A stretch of 14,151 bases of DNA from Methylotenera_A sp031381645. Lineage in GTDB: Bacteria; Pseudomonadota; Gammaproteobacteria; Burkholderiales; Methylophilaceae. Position numbers and translations under genes: made by a program. Below the pieces are notes generated by a model that searched no databases, had not been told where the DNA came from, and worked only from the letters and a program-made list of their open reading frames with translations. Location of the stretch: the NCBI GenBank assembly GCA_031381645.1, contig JANMYB010000049.1, forward strand, positions 1-14,151. Direction: 5' to 3'. Below, one piece after another: positions 1-7,460 of this stretch. Each line of letters begins with the position of its first letter. Positions within the stretch are counted from its first letter, which is position 1.

Positions 1-144
1 CTGGTTGGTGGTTTATTTGGCGGCGGCTATCGCAATAATGGCTACCGCATTAAAAAAGGTAGCGTTGCTTATAAATTAGTCAATACGCCAGTGGATTATT
101 ATTACGATCAAGTGAAATTTATTGGCTGGGTAGTTAAAAAATAA
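1..144 (+). CDS. 3' end of an unrecognised gene (partial, cut by window edge)
   Basis: The frame is open from the first base to a TAA stop and encodes the last 47 residues of a protein. The visible part begins with a glycine-rich stretch (GGLFGGGYRNNGYR) and continues into a tyrosine-rich segment (VDYYYDQ), ending in WVVKK. I do not recognise the family from this fragment. The stop codon runs straight into the ribosome binding site of the next gene (TAAGGAG), and only 9 bases separate the stop from the next ATG, so the two are probably co-transcribed. That the frame is coding is inferred from this spacing and from sensible amino acid composition. Confidence 0.6.
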   Translation: MVGGLFGGGYRNNGYRIKKGSVAYKLVNTPVDYYYDQVKFIGWVVKK

Positions 145-148
145 GGAG
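143..148 (+). promoter_or_regulatory. Strong Shine-Dalgarno for the DUF2157-like gene
   Basis: AAGGAG lies 5 bases before the ATG at 154 and overlaps the stop codon of the upstream gene. It fixes the start of the downstream gene and supports translation of both genes from one message. Confidence 0.75.
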
Positions 149-153
149 CTAAT

Positions 154-1092
154 ATGTCGCAAAAAGAAGAAGCGTTGCAAGACATTATCTCGCTCGCAAA
201 GCACAATAACATTACATTAGACGAAATTACACATGCCATGCAGACCGCACCAGTATTGGCTTCCAAGCCATCTTCTAGCGTTTTGTCTAAGCTATTTGGT
301 TATATCGGCGGTATTTTCGTATTCGCTGGCATTAGTGTATTCATTAGCATGTATTGGGATGATTTTGGCTCGGCCGCGCGCGTGATTGTGACGTTGGGCG
401 TAGGTTTGGTGGCGTTTATAATGGCGTTAGTTTGCCTGTATGATAAAAGATACGAACGCGCTGCAACGCCCTTGTTTTTAATCGCCTCCATATTGCAGCC
501 CACAGGCATTTTAGTGATGTTGCAAGAGTATTCATCGGGCGGTGATGTTCGTCACGGATTGATGTTTATGTCGGCTTATATGCTCATTCAGCAAGCGGCT
601 ACATTCTGGGCTAAGCGCTGCACAGTGCTTGCCTTTAGCGCGATTTTATTTGGCTGTATTTTGTTCGCCAATTTATTTGATACTTGGGGTTTTGACGAAG
701 AGTTGATAGGCACAATTATTGGTGTTTCGCTACTTTGCATCGCTTATGCGCTCAACCAATCTAAACACCTTGCAATCGCGCCATTTTGGTATTTTGTGGG
801 TGGTGTTATTTTAATGTGGTCGGTGTTCGAGGCGGTTGAAAACTCGCCATTTGAGCTGATTTACCTTGGCTTGGCCGCGCTGTTGATATTTTTAAGCACG
901 GTCGTTAGAAGTCGCTCGCTGCTGTCGGTTGGTACGCTGGCCATGTTGATTTATATTGGCTATTACACTGCCAAACATTTTGCCAACACGCTCGGTTGGC
1001 CGATTGCGCTGGTAATCATTGGAATTGGCTTAATCGGCATGAGCACACTGGCAGTGAGATTAAACAATAAATATATAAAATCAAATACTTAA
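154..1092 (+). CDS. DUF2157-like polytopic inner-membrane protein
   Basis: A 312-residue protein with a soluble, charged N-terminus of about 45 residues followed by roughly ten hydrophobic segments (approximately 47-66, 74-94, 104-123, 135-150, 156-174, 184-200, 208-224, 233-250, 257-272 and 282-301), ending in a short basic tail. This plan, a short helical N-terminal domain and then stacked membrane helices with a conserved-looking YWDDFG junction near residues 67-72, matches DUF2157-type membrane proteins, which often sit beside GDYXXLXY/DUF4401-type genes. No catalytic motif is visible and the molecular role is unknown. The start is fixed by a strong AAGGAG. The gene is convergent with dapC, with 9 bases between the stop codons. 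The family call is from overall pattern and could be wrong at the subfamily level. Confidence 0.65.
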   Translation: MSQKEEALQDIISLAKHNNITLDEITHAMQTAPVLASKPSSSVLSKLFGYIGGIFVFAGISVFISMYWDDFGSAARVIVTLGVGLVAFIMALVCLYDKRYERAATPLFLIASILQPTGILVMLQEYSSGGDVRHGLMFMSAYMLIQQAATFWAKRCTVLAFSAILFGCILFANLFDTWGFDEELIGTIIGVSLLCIAYALNQSKHLAIAPFWYFVGGVILMWSVFEAVENSPFELIYLGLAALLIFLSTVVRSRSLLSVGTLAMLIYIGYYTAKHFANTLGWPIALVIIGIGLIGMSTLAVRLNNKYIKSNT

Positions 1093-1101
1093 AATTTATA
1101 G

Positions 1102-2283
1102 TTAAAGTAATTTATTCATTCTATTGGCCGCCTCAACGCATTCTTCAAAGCTGGCAACCAGCGCCATGCGGATGAAGTCTTTGCCAGGGTTTTGCCCATG
1201 CGCCTCGCGTGCGAGAAAGCTGCCTGGTAGCACAGTAATATTGAGCTCGCGATAGAGCTTGATTGCCAGTTCAGTATCTCTTTCCTTACTTCGTGCCCAT
1301 AAATAAAACGCCGCATCTGGCATTTCAACATCAAATTTCTGCTGTAATAACGGTATTACGGCGTTAAATTTCTCTGCGTAAAGTCGGCGATTTTCTATGA
1401 CATGCGCTTCGTCGTTCCACGCGGCGATTGAGGCGGCTTGCACGGTTGGGCTCATTGCGCAGCCATGATAGGTGCGGTACAGCGTAAATTTCTCGATGAT
1501 CTTTTCGTCACCCGCCACAAAGCCAGAGCGCATGCCAGGTACATTAGAACGTTTAGAAAGTGAGCCAAAAACGATTAAATTGAAATGGCTGCGACCAAAT
1601 AGAGATGCGGCTTGCAGGGCACCTAAGGGCGGATTTTTTTCATCAAAATAAATCTCGGAATAACATTCGTCAGCAGCAATGACAAAGCCGTATTTATCAG
1701 ACAATTCAAACAGTGTTTTCCATTGGCTTAAGGCCATCACTTTGCCAGACGGGTTGCCAGGACTGCATACATAAACGAGTTGTGTGCGATTTAAAACATC
1801 CGCTGGTACGCTGGCAAAATCCATCGCGTGGCCATTTTCTGGCAACGTATTCAAAAAGTAGGGCTGCGCACCCGCCAAAAACGCCGCACCTTCGTAAATC
1901 TGGTAAAACGGGTTGGGGGAAATAACGATGGGATTAAGTTTTGTTGAATCTATAACGACCTGCGCAAACGCAAACAGCGCTTCGCGACTGCCGTTTACTG
2001 GTAAAATCGCGCTTTCTGGATTTGGCGCAGCAATGCCATAACGGCGTGCAATCCACGCTGAAATAGCCTCTCTAAGCGCCAAACTGCCAATTGTCGTAGG
2101 GTAAGTCGCAAAGCCTGCTAAATTTTGCGTCAGCGCGTCTTTAATGAGCTGTGGCGTGGCGTGTTTAGGCTCGCCTATGGATAAATTAATGGCAGAATAA
2201 GCAGCGTTAGGCGTGATGTTTTTAAAAAGGTCACGCAGGCGTTGAAACGGGTAGGGCTGTAACAAGCTCAAATTTGGGTTCAT
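1102..2283 (-). CDS. dapC: Succinyldiaminopimelate transaminase (DapC type)
   Basis: A 393-residue class I/II PLP-dependent aminotransferase. It would convert N-succinyl-2-amino-6-oxopimelate to N-succinyl-diaminopimelate with glutamate as amino donor, in the cytoplasmic succinylase branch of lysine and peptidoglycan precursor synthesis. Visible features are SIGEPKHATP near residues 35-44, the NGSREALFA cofactor-binding stretch at 97-105, SPGNPSGK at 174-181 (Asn177), Asp205 in AADECYSE, the PLP Schiff-base lysine Lys244 in SLSKRSNVPGMRSG, and Arg372 in FIRMAL for the substrate carboxylate. The SLSKRSN signature and SIGEPKH start match the proteobacterial DapC family rather than LL-DAP aminotransferase. 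No dapD or dapE is adjacent. There is no evident Shine-Dalgarno before the ATG, but a TATAAT sits just upstream. A related aminotransferase with another 2-oxo acid substrate is the main alternative. Confidence 0.83.
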   Translation of the reverse strand: MNPNLSLLQPYPFQRLRDLFKNITPNAAYSAINLSIGEPKHATPQLIKDALTQNLAGFATYPTTIGSLALREAISAWIARRYGIAAPNPESAILPVNGSREALFAFAQVVIDSTKLNPIVISPNPFYQIYEGAAFLAGAQPYFLNTLPENGHAMDFASVPADVLNRTQLVYVCSPGNPSGKVMALSQWKTLFELSDKYGFVIAADECYSEIYFDEKNPPLGALQAASLFGRSHFNLIVFGSLSKRSNVPGMRSGFVAGDEKIIEKFTLYRTYHGCAMSPTVQAASIAAWNDEAHVIENRRLYAEKFNAVIPLLQQKFDVEMPDAAFYLWARSKERDTELAIKLYRELNITVLPGSFLAREAHGQNPGKDFIRMALVASFEECVEAANRMNKLL

Positions 2284-2290
2284 AAGTAAT

Positions 2291-2296
2291 ATTATA
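2291..2296 (-). promoter_or_regulatory. Candidate -10 hexamer for dapC, possibly leaderless
   Basis: On the minus strand the 27-base gap between dapC and the divergent transporter contains TATAAT, a perfect sigma-70 -10 match, with 7 bases between it and the dapC ATG. Transcription would then begin at or next to the ATG, which fits the lack of a Shine-Dalgarno. No good -35 element is seen at 15-18 bases spacing and there is no extended TGn, so this could be an AT-rich coincidence. Confidence 0.3.
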
Positions 2297-2300
2297 ATTT

Positions 2301-2306
2301 AGGAAG
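2301..2306 (+). promoter_or_regulatory. Shine-Dalgarno fixing a GTG start
   Basis: AGGAAG lies 4 bases before GTG at 2311. The overlapping ATG at 2309 is in another frame, so GTG is the supported start of the EamA-family transporter. Confidence 0.6.
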
Positions 2307-2310
2307 TCAT

Positions 2311-3192
2311 GTGAATAGAAACTTTTTGGCAATATTTGGCTTGCTGTTTGGCGCACTCGCTTGGGGCGTGATTTGGTATCCATACCGCTTGATGGCAGAA
2401 GCGGGCGTTTCTGGAGTGGCTTCTAGTTTTTACACATACTTAATTGCCACGGTCATAGGCGCCGCAGTGTTCGGCAAATATTGGCGCGGATTTTTTGCAC
2501 AGCCTAGCAGTATTATTTGGCTGGGTTTAGCCGCAGGCTGGGCTAATATGAGTTATGTGATTGCGGTGATTGATGGCGAAGTAATGCGCATTATGCTGTT
2601 ATTTTATTTGTCGCCATTATGGACTTTGCTATTGGCGCGATTTTGGCTGAAAGAGCCAATTACTAAAGTGGGATTGATTTCTATTAGTATTGCGCTAGCA
2701 GGCGCTTATATAATGCTTGCTGGACCGTTTAGCCAGATAAAAAACCACTGGCCAATTCCGCAAAATACCGCAGAATGGTTGGCGCTCACCTCTGGTATGG
2801 CGTTTGCGGTTGCCAATGTCATCACGCGAAAATCCATTCATTTGACCATTCGTGCCAAATCATTTGCGGTTTGGTTGGGTGTGATGGGAGCGGCGCTCAT
2901 CATTTCACCTTTTGTGGGCGATAGCTTCCCTGCACCGAGTTTTTTCAGCGTAAACAATTGGTTGGCCATGGGTTTAATCGCCATATTTTTAATGGCGGCC
3001 ACCATTTTAGTGCAATTTGGAGTCACGCAACTCACTGCCATACGTTCTTCGGTATTGTTTTTGTTTGAGCTGGTGGTGGCCGCATTTGCCTCGTATTACT
3101 TGGCGCACGAGGTGATGAGCATGAATGAATGGATAGGTGGCGGTTTGATTATCTCGGCAGCGCTAATAGCGGCATTTAACCACAAAGACTAA
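2311..3192 (+). CDS. EamA/DMT-superfamily membrane transporter
   Basis: A 293-residue integral membrane protein with about ten hydrophobic helices and an internal two-fold repeat typical of drug/metabolite transporters. The first half contains the characteristic helix pair around residues 93-116 (LLFYLSPLWTLLLARFWL followed by KEP). The second half has the matching IRSSVLFLFELVVAAFASYY region at 244-263 followed by GGGLIISAALIAA near the C-terminus. The family exports or imports small metabolites such as amino acids and nucleosides, but substrate cannot be read from the sequence. The start is GTG, supported by AGGAAG. It is divergent from dapC across 27 bases and convergent with pilU, the two stop codons being one base apart. 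Adjacency to dapC hints at amino acid metabolism only weakly. Confidence 0.85.
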   Translation: MNRNFLAIFGLLFGALAWGVIWYPYRLMAEAGVSGVASSFYTYLIATVIGAAVFGKYWRGFFAQPSSIIWLGLAAGWANMSYVIAVIDGEVMRIMLLFYLSPLWTLLLARFWLKEPITKVGLISISIALAGAYIMLAGPFSQIKNHWPIPQNTAEWLALTSGMAFAVANVITRKSIHLTIRAKSFAVWLGVMGAALIISPFVGDSFPAPSFFSVNNWLAMGLIAIFLMAATILVQFGVTQLTAIRSSVLFLFELVVAAFASYYLAHEVMSMNEWIGGGLIISAALIAAFNHKD

Positions 3193-3193
3193 T

Positions 3194-4288
3194 TTAGCCG
3201 CCGAAGCCACCCGCTGCGCTTTCTGAGGCAAAACGCATTTTGAGTGACAAGTCGTTGCGTGAGTCGGCATTAGTTAGCGCATTTTCTTCATCAATCTTGC
3301 CATTGCTAAACAATCTAAACAAGGCTTGGTCAAAAGTGTTCATGCCGATGTCATTGTTGTCGGCCATAATTTCTTTCATCTCGCCAAGCTTTTGCTTTTG
3401 TATCAACTCGGCGACGTACGGGGTATTAATCAACACTTCCACTGCAGCTACGCGCTTCTGTACTTTTCCTGAGATGAGCCGTTGAGAAACAATACCGACT
3501 AAATTCAGTGAAATACCAAGTAACAGTCCGTGTTTGGCTTCAGTAGGGAAGAACGAAATAATACGTTCCAATGCTTGGTTGGCATTATTGGCATGCAAAG
3601 TAGCTAAACATAAATGACCCGTTTCAGCATAGGCTAGCGCTTGTTGCATGCCGTGCATATCGCGCACCTCGCCAATTAAAATCACATCTGGTGCTTGGCG
3701 CATGGCATTTTTTAAGGCATTTTCAAAAGAATGCGTATCGATGCCTACTTCGCGCTGATCCACCACCGATTTTTTGTGCTGATAGACAAATTCAATCGGG
3801 TCTTCAATGGTGACAATGTGTCCGCTTTCATTGGCATTGCGGTAATCAATCATGGACGCCAGTGTGGTCGATTTACCCGAACCTGTCGCTCCAACAACAA
3901 GCACTAGCCCGCGTTTTCGCATAATTAAATCGTGTAAAATATTCGGCAATCCCAGTACATCAAAATCTGGGATCTCAGTTTTGATATGGCGAATCACCAT
4001 GCCGACTTCCCCGCGTTGCCTGAAAATGTTAATACGGAACCGGCCGATATCTTTGCGCCCGATAGCAAAGTTACACTCTAAGGTTTCTTCAAACTCGGCG
4101 ATTTGTGCAGGCGACATAATCGAGTATGCGATTTCTTTAATCATGCCTGGCGTCATAATTTGGCTATTCACTGGCGCAGTTTCACCCTCAATTTCCATGT
4201 GAATCGCCGCCGCCGTACTAAAAAACAGGTCTGACCCGCCTTTTTCAGTCATATATTTCAATACTGGGGTAATATCAATTGCAGCCAT
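3194..4288 (-). CDS. pilU: PilU-type type IV pilus retraction ATPase
   Basis: A 364-residue hexameric secretion/twitching ATPase that acts with PilT at the cytoplasmic base of the type IV pilus to drive retraction. Motifs in order: N-terminal GGSDLFF (17-23), Walker A GATGSGKST (133-141), Asp box IVTIEDPIEF (158-167) with catalytic Glu162, Walker B DVILIGEVRD (201-210), and His box TGHLCLATLHANNA (223-236). RQAPDVILIGEVRD, together with LCLATLHANNANQALERI in the His box region, is the PilU signature, where PilT has REDPD and GTLHT. The tail ends GGFGG. AGGA at 4295-4298 sits 6 bases before the ATG. No pilT is next to it, which is unusual because pilT and pilU are commonly adjacent. The upstream neighbour, 72 bases away on the same strand, is an OGT-like glycosyltransferase. 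Confidence 0.92.
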   Translation of the reverse strand: MAAIDITPVLKYMTEKGGSDLFFSTAAAIHMEIEGETAPVNSQIMTPGMIKEIAYSIMSPAQIAEFEETLECNFAIGRKDIGRFRINIFRQRGEVGMVIRHIKTEIPDFDVLGLPNILHDLIMRKRGLVLVVGATGSGKSTTLASMIDYRNANESGHIVTIEDPIEFVYQHKKSVVDQREVGIDTHSFENALKNAMRQAPDVILIGEVRDMHGMQQALAYAETGHLCLATLHANNANQALERIISFFPTEAKHGLLLGISLNLVGIVSQRLISGKVQKRVAAVEVLINTPYVAELIQKQKLGEMKEIMADNNDIGMNTFDQALFRLFSNGKIDEENALTNADSRNDLSLKMRFASESAAGGFGG

Positions 4289-4360
4289 GAGTTTTCCTAT
4301 CGTTCAACGTTATTTTACTTTATCACAAACTTTAGCTTTAGTTTTGCTATATCACAAGCA
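4289..4360 (-). promoter_or_regulatory. Intergenic leader of pilU with repeats, possible operator
   Basis: This 72-base AT-rich gap separates the glycosyltransferase stop from the pilU start and is the largest gap in the minus-strand run. It contains two copies of tatcacaa (4321-4328 and 4350-4357), 29 bases apart. Between them lies an imperfect dyad, AAACTttAGCTttAGTTT (4327-4344), with 14 of 18 positions symmetric. A weak -10-like TAAAAT precedes the AGGA by about 15 bases on the minus strand, but no convincing -35 is seen. It may hold a pilU promoter and a regulator site. The dyad is too weak and mismatched for a good intrinsic terminator. Confidence 0.3.
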
Positions 4361-6274
4361 TTAGGTTTGTTTTGTAGTGTTTTGTTTATTAACCACATCT
4401 AAAAAAATACTTTCCAAGTCGTGCGCAAATTGCGCAGGATTAAATAAGTTAGATTTTTCAATCTCGGCATTTAATTTTTGCTTTAATTGCGCCAATTTCT
4501 CTGGATTTTGTGCCAAATGCAGCGCTTTTTGCTCATATTCTGCCAAATTCTGCGTGATGAGCTCAGGCATATTCACGTTTTGCAGCAAGCTTGCAGCTAC
4601 GCGGCTGGCAAACGTTTCACCCATGCAGGTGAGCAACGGCAAGCGCATAAAAAGTGCGTCGCTGGCGGTGGTGTGGGCGTTGTAGGGTAGCGTGTCTAAA
4701 AATAAATCGGCAAGCTCATGACGTGCGAGATGTTCGGCGATTGACACACGCGGCGCGAATACCAGTCTATTATTAGCTATGCCAGCTTGCTCGGCAGCCG
4801 CCTGCAGATTGGTTTTAGCCCAATGGTTACACTCCAAAAACCATAACACGCTATTTGGCATCTGTTTTAGCAAACGCATCCAGACCGCAAACAGGTCGGC
4901 GGTGATTTTAAAAGTTTGGTTAAAGCAACAAAATACAAAGGGTTTATTATCAGGCATGCCCTGCATACCAATATCCATATGAACTATAGACTTGTTGCTA
5001 ATTGGACGCTTGCTATCATTAGGCTGATAGCAAGGCAGATAAAGTAGTTTTTCGCTAAAGTCAGCTAGATTTGGCGCGACAGTTTTATCAGCCAGTATGT
5101 AATCAAATAGTGGTTCGCCATTCAATTCCCCCATCGTACTAGGGAACCCTAGCCAGTTAATGTGAATATGCGCGGGTTTGAGCGCGACAATGCCGCTACG
5201 GCTACTTTGTGTGTAGCCCGTTAAATCGACCAAAATATCAATTTCCTCGCCACGGATTTTTTTTGCGGCTTCAAAATCGTTTAAATTCGTAATATCGACA
5301 AAGTGGTCAAATGCCTTCTCAAGTCGCTTTCGTGCTGGTGTTTTGTCATCTTTTCCGTAAGAGTAGGCGAAAATTTCGAATTGATTTCGGTCATGTTTTT
5401 CTATCAGCTCGGTGATCAAAAATGCCAGCGGATGCAGCCTAAAATCAGCCGAAAAATAACCGATTTTGAGTTTTTTATGCTTTTTTAGGCTGCTCTGTAG
5501 CCCAATGTACATGGAGCTTGCAGAGTATCTCTTTAAAGTATTATTTGCATAATTGCTTGCGCATTGTTTTTGCTCCTGCGCCGTTGTGCCGGGTATAGCG
5601 AGTAAAGCAAATGGCGAAATCTGCGCGTTCGGCTCGGTTTTTACCAAATTACGTAATTGTGAAATTTGCACATCCAAGCTGTTCCAATCGCAAATATGCT
5701 GCTTTTGGTGCACCAAGTGCGCCAATGCGTGATGCAAACTGGGGTTGAGTTGCAGCGCATTTTCGTAACTTGAAATCGCCTTATCCAATTGGCCGAGCTC
5801 GCGTTGTACATTGCCCAAATTGTTATGCGTATCGGCGTCATTTACATCAAATTTTAGCGATTGCTGAAAGCTGTAAAGTGCACTTTGTGGTTTGTTTAGT
5901 TCGCGTTGTGCGTTGCCCAAGTTATACCAAAACGCCGCGTTGCCAGGCTCATGTTGCGTCGCCTCGTCAAAACATGTTTCTGCCTGCGCAAAATTGCCGT
6001 TATTGTGCGCTTGGTTACCAAGCCAAGAAAGCACGTAGCATAAGGCGTTGCGAGCTGCGAGGTTTTTATTTTCTGCGCTTAAAATGCGCCGAAAATAATC
6101 TGCCGCTTCTTCGAAACGCTGCAATTGCACACACAGATTGCCAGAAACCGCGTGCAAACTAAGCTCGTCAGGATACTGCAAAAGCACTTGCTGATATAAT
6201 TTTAAAGCCTCATAGATATTGCCTTGCAACTCGTTTTGTTTTGCCTTGGCTAAGAGTTCATTCGCGTTTTGCAT
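4361..6274 (-). CDS. TPR-containing OGT-like (SPINDLY family, GT41) glycosyltransferase
   Basis: A 637-residue protein. Residues 1-185 form about five tetratricopeptide repeats, the clearest being two adjacent units (NLGNAQREL and NLGNVQREL, 34 residues apart). Residues 268-625 match the O-GlcNAc-transferase catalytic region. Residues equivalent to those in human OGT are visible: His281 in DFRLHPLAFL (OGT His498), Lys456 in FNQTFKITAD (OGT Lys842) and His534 in YNAHTTASDA (the UDP-binding His-Thr-Thr), followed by GETFASRVAASLL. It is therefore likely active, transferring a sugar from a nucleotide donor to Ser/Thr of a protein. It lacks a signal peptide and should be cytoplasmic. Bacterial relatives modify flagellin, adhesins and other surface proteins. 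It begins 13 bases after mnmC2 and precedes pilU, so a pilus or surface-protein target is possible but unproven. Confidence 0.87.
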   Translation of the reverse strand: MQNANELLAKAKQNELQGNIYEALKLYQQVLLQYPDELSLHAVSGNLCVQLQRFEEAADYFRRILSAENKNLAARNALCYVLSWLGNQAHNNGNFAQAETCFDEATQHEPGNAAFWYNLGNAQRELNKPQSALYSFQQSLKFDVNDADTHNNLGNVQRELGQLDKAISSYENALQLNPSLHHALAHLVHQKQHICDWNSLDVQISQLRNLVKTEPNAQISPFALLAIPGTTAQEQKQCASNYANNTLKRYSASSMYIGLQSSLKKHKKLKIGYFSADFRLHPLAFLITELIEKHDRNQFEIFAYSYGKDDKTPARKRLEKAFDHFVDITNLNDFEAAKKIRGEEIDILVDLTGYTQSSRSGIVALKPAHIHINWLGFPSTMGELNGEPLFDYILADKTVAPNLADFSEKLLYLPCYQPNDSKRPISNKSIVHMDIGMQGMPDNKPFVFCCFNQTFKITADLFAVWMRLLKQMPNSVLWFLECNHWAKTNLQAAAEQAGIANNRLVFAPRVSIAEHLARHELADLFLDTLPYNAHTTASDALFMRLPLLTCMGETFASRVAASLLQNVNMPELITQNLAEYEQKALHLAQNPEKLAQLKQKLNAEIEKSNLFNPAQFAHDLESIFLDVVNKQNTTKQT

Positions 6275-6287
6275 GGCGCATTTTAAA

Positions 6288-7460
6288 CTATTTATATAAC
6301 GAATTCGCTAACAGTTTTGCGCCGAGTTCGCGCAATAAAAAACGGCTGGCACTCATTTTGCTGGCGAGTTTTCGCTCAATTGGTAAATCGCTGTTGGTGG
6401 CTAAGCTAGCAATAATTTCACCGCATATTGGCGCTGTAATCATCCCTTTTGAGCCATGCCCTGCATTCACATATAAGCCCGCAGACCAAGGCAAATCGGC
6501 AGGATTTGCATTATAGCGCGGCGGATTTTTGCGCAATTTTTCTTCATCTAATAATTGACCTGCAAGCGGCATGTAGTCTAGTGTTTGGCTGCGCCAAGCA
6601 ACGCGACCTTGCACAGAATTTAAGTCGATATTATTGTAAGTTTTAGGTGAAAGCTTGTGTAGCGCATTTAAGTTTTCACGCGTATCTTCTTCGCTAATAT
6701 TGGGATTCAAGTCGTTCGGTGCGTAAGTTGTACCAATCGCGTGCGCACCATCCACGGCGGGGCTGACAAAGTGATCACTACTAATAATCGTCTTGATGTT
6801 TTTGCTTTGCGCATTTTCTGCAAAAAAGTTGATTTGCCCACGCACAGGCGTGATTTTTGCGCTTTTACACTGCGGAAATTGTTGAATATCGTTAGCGTTG
6901 CAAATTACCACAATATCTGCCGTAAACATTTGATTTACTTCCCATTGTGTCGCGTTTTTTTCAATCGTCAAAGCTGTAGTTAAAGTCACTTTTGTAATCA
7001 GCGTATGGTTGCATAGTGCTTTGCATAAGGCTTGCGGCTTCACCCAGCCTGCATGCGGAAAATACAGGCCACCAGTTTTGTGTGAAATCCCCGCGATTTC
7101 TGACGCAGCTTTCGCATCAATGAGTTTTGCATGATGATTATCGCTCAGCGCTTGTTGGCGCGATTGTTCACGTGCGTTAAAAGCCAGTTGAATTAAGCCA
7201 CAGGCGTTAAAATAATCACTAGAATTTGGTAGTTTCTTGAGCAAATTTAAAGTAAACTCAAAACCTTGCAACGCCAATAAACTAGAGACATTTGGTCTAT
7301 AGTTAAACTTTGGATAGAGCACTGCAACTGGATTGCCAGAAGCCTCTTGTGCCAGCTTTTGATTCCGTTCAATCAAAGTGACAGTAATGCCGCGCTGTGA
7401 TAATGCAAAGGCAGTGCTGCAACCTGCGATGCCGCCGCCAATGACAATTGCGCTCGTCAT
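6288..7460 (-). CDS. mnmC2: FAD-dependent cmnm5s2U34 tRNA oxidoreductase (stand-alone MnmC2)
   Basis: A 390-residue flavoprotein corresponding to the C-terminal half of E. coli MnmC. It removes the carboxymethyl group from cmnm5(s2)U34 of tRNAs to give nm5(s2)U34. Features are the N-terminal Rossmann motif GGGIAG at 8-13 with Glu31 ending the second strand, EASGNPVAVLYPK at 39-51 (E. coli has ASGNRQGALYP), the GGLYFPHAGWVKP stretch at 130-142, and the C-terminal FAD-contacting NAGHGSKGMITAP at 332-344 (E. coli ALGSRGLCSAP). The ATG overlaps the MnmC1 stop as ATGA, so translation is probably coupled. In many proteobacteria the two activities form a single polypeptide of about 670 residues. Here they are two genes, with the start of this one immediately before the first Rossmann strand and no linker. 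Confidence 0.88.
   Translation of the reverse strand: MTSAIVIGGGIAGCSTAFALSQRGITVTLIERNQKLAQEASGNPVAVLYPKFNYRPNVSSLLALQGFEFTLNLLKKLPNSSDYFNACGLIQLAFNAREQSRQQALSDNHHAKLIDAKAASEIAGISHKTGGLYFPHAGWVKPQALCKALCNHTLITKVTLTTALTIEKNATQWEVNQMFTADIVVICNANDIQQFPQCKSAKITPVRGQINFFAENAQSKNIKTIISSDHFVSPAVDGAHAIGTTYAPNDLNPNISEEDTRENLNALHKLSPKTYNNIDLNSVQGRVAWRSQTLDYMPLAGQLLDEEKLRKNPPRYNANPADLPWSAGLYVNAGHGSKGMITAPICGEIIASLATNSDLPIERKLASKMSASRFLLRELGAKLLANSLYK

Noticed and set aside
1093..1101. Bidirectional terminator between the DUF2157-like gene and dapC
   Set aside because: The 9-base gap and its flanks are AT-rich with no GC-paired stem.
2293..2298. Plus-strand TATAAT as the promoter of the EamA-family transporter
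   Set aside because: Transcription would begin around 2305, inside the AGGAAG needed for translation, so it cannot drive this start efficiently. It is most likely a by-product of the AT-rich gap.
3852..4202. A 116-codon plus-strand frame opposite pilU
   Set aside because: It is antisense to the Walker A region of PilU; its composition is that of a shadow frame and no ribosome binding site or motif was seen.
4327..4344. Intrinsic terminator after the glycosyltransferase gene
   Set aside because: The dyad has four mismatched positions, few G-C pairs and no following U-run on the minus strand, so a stable terminator hairpin is unlikely.
5797..5930. DNA direct repeat with cgcgttgt and ttgcccaa blocks 102 bases apart
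   Set aside because: It is explained by neighbouring TPR units of 34 residues each and is not a separate repeat element.
5770..6162. A 130-codon open frame on the plus strand opposite the TPR region
   Set aside because: It is antisense to a well-supported protein with clear TPR motifs, is rich in Cys, Arg and His as antisense shadows often are, and shows no domain.
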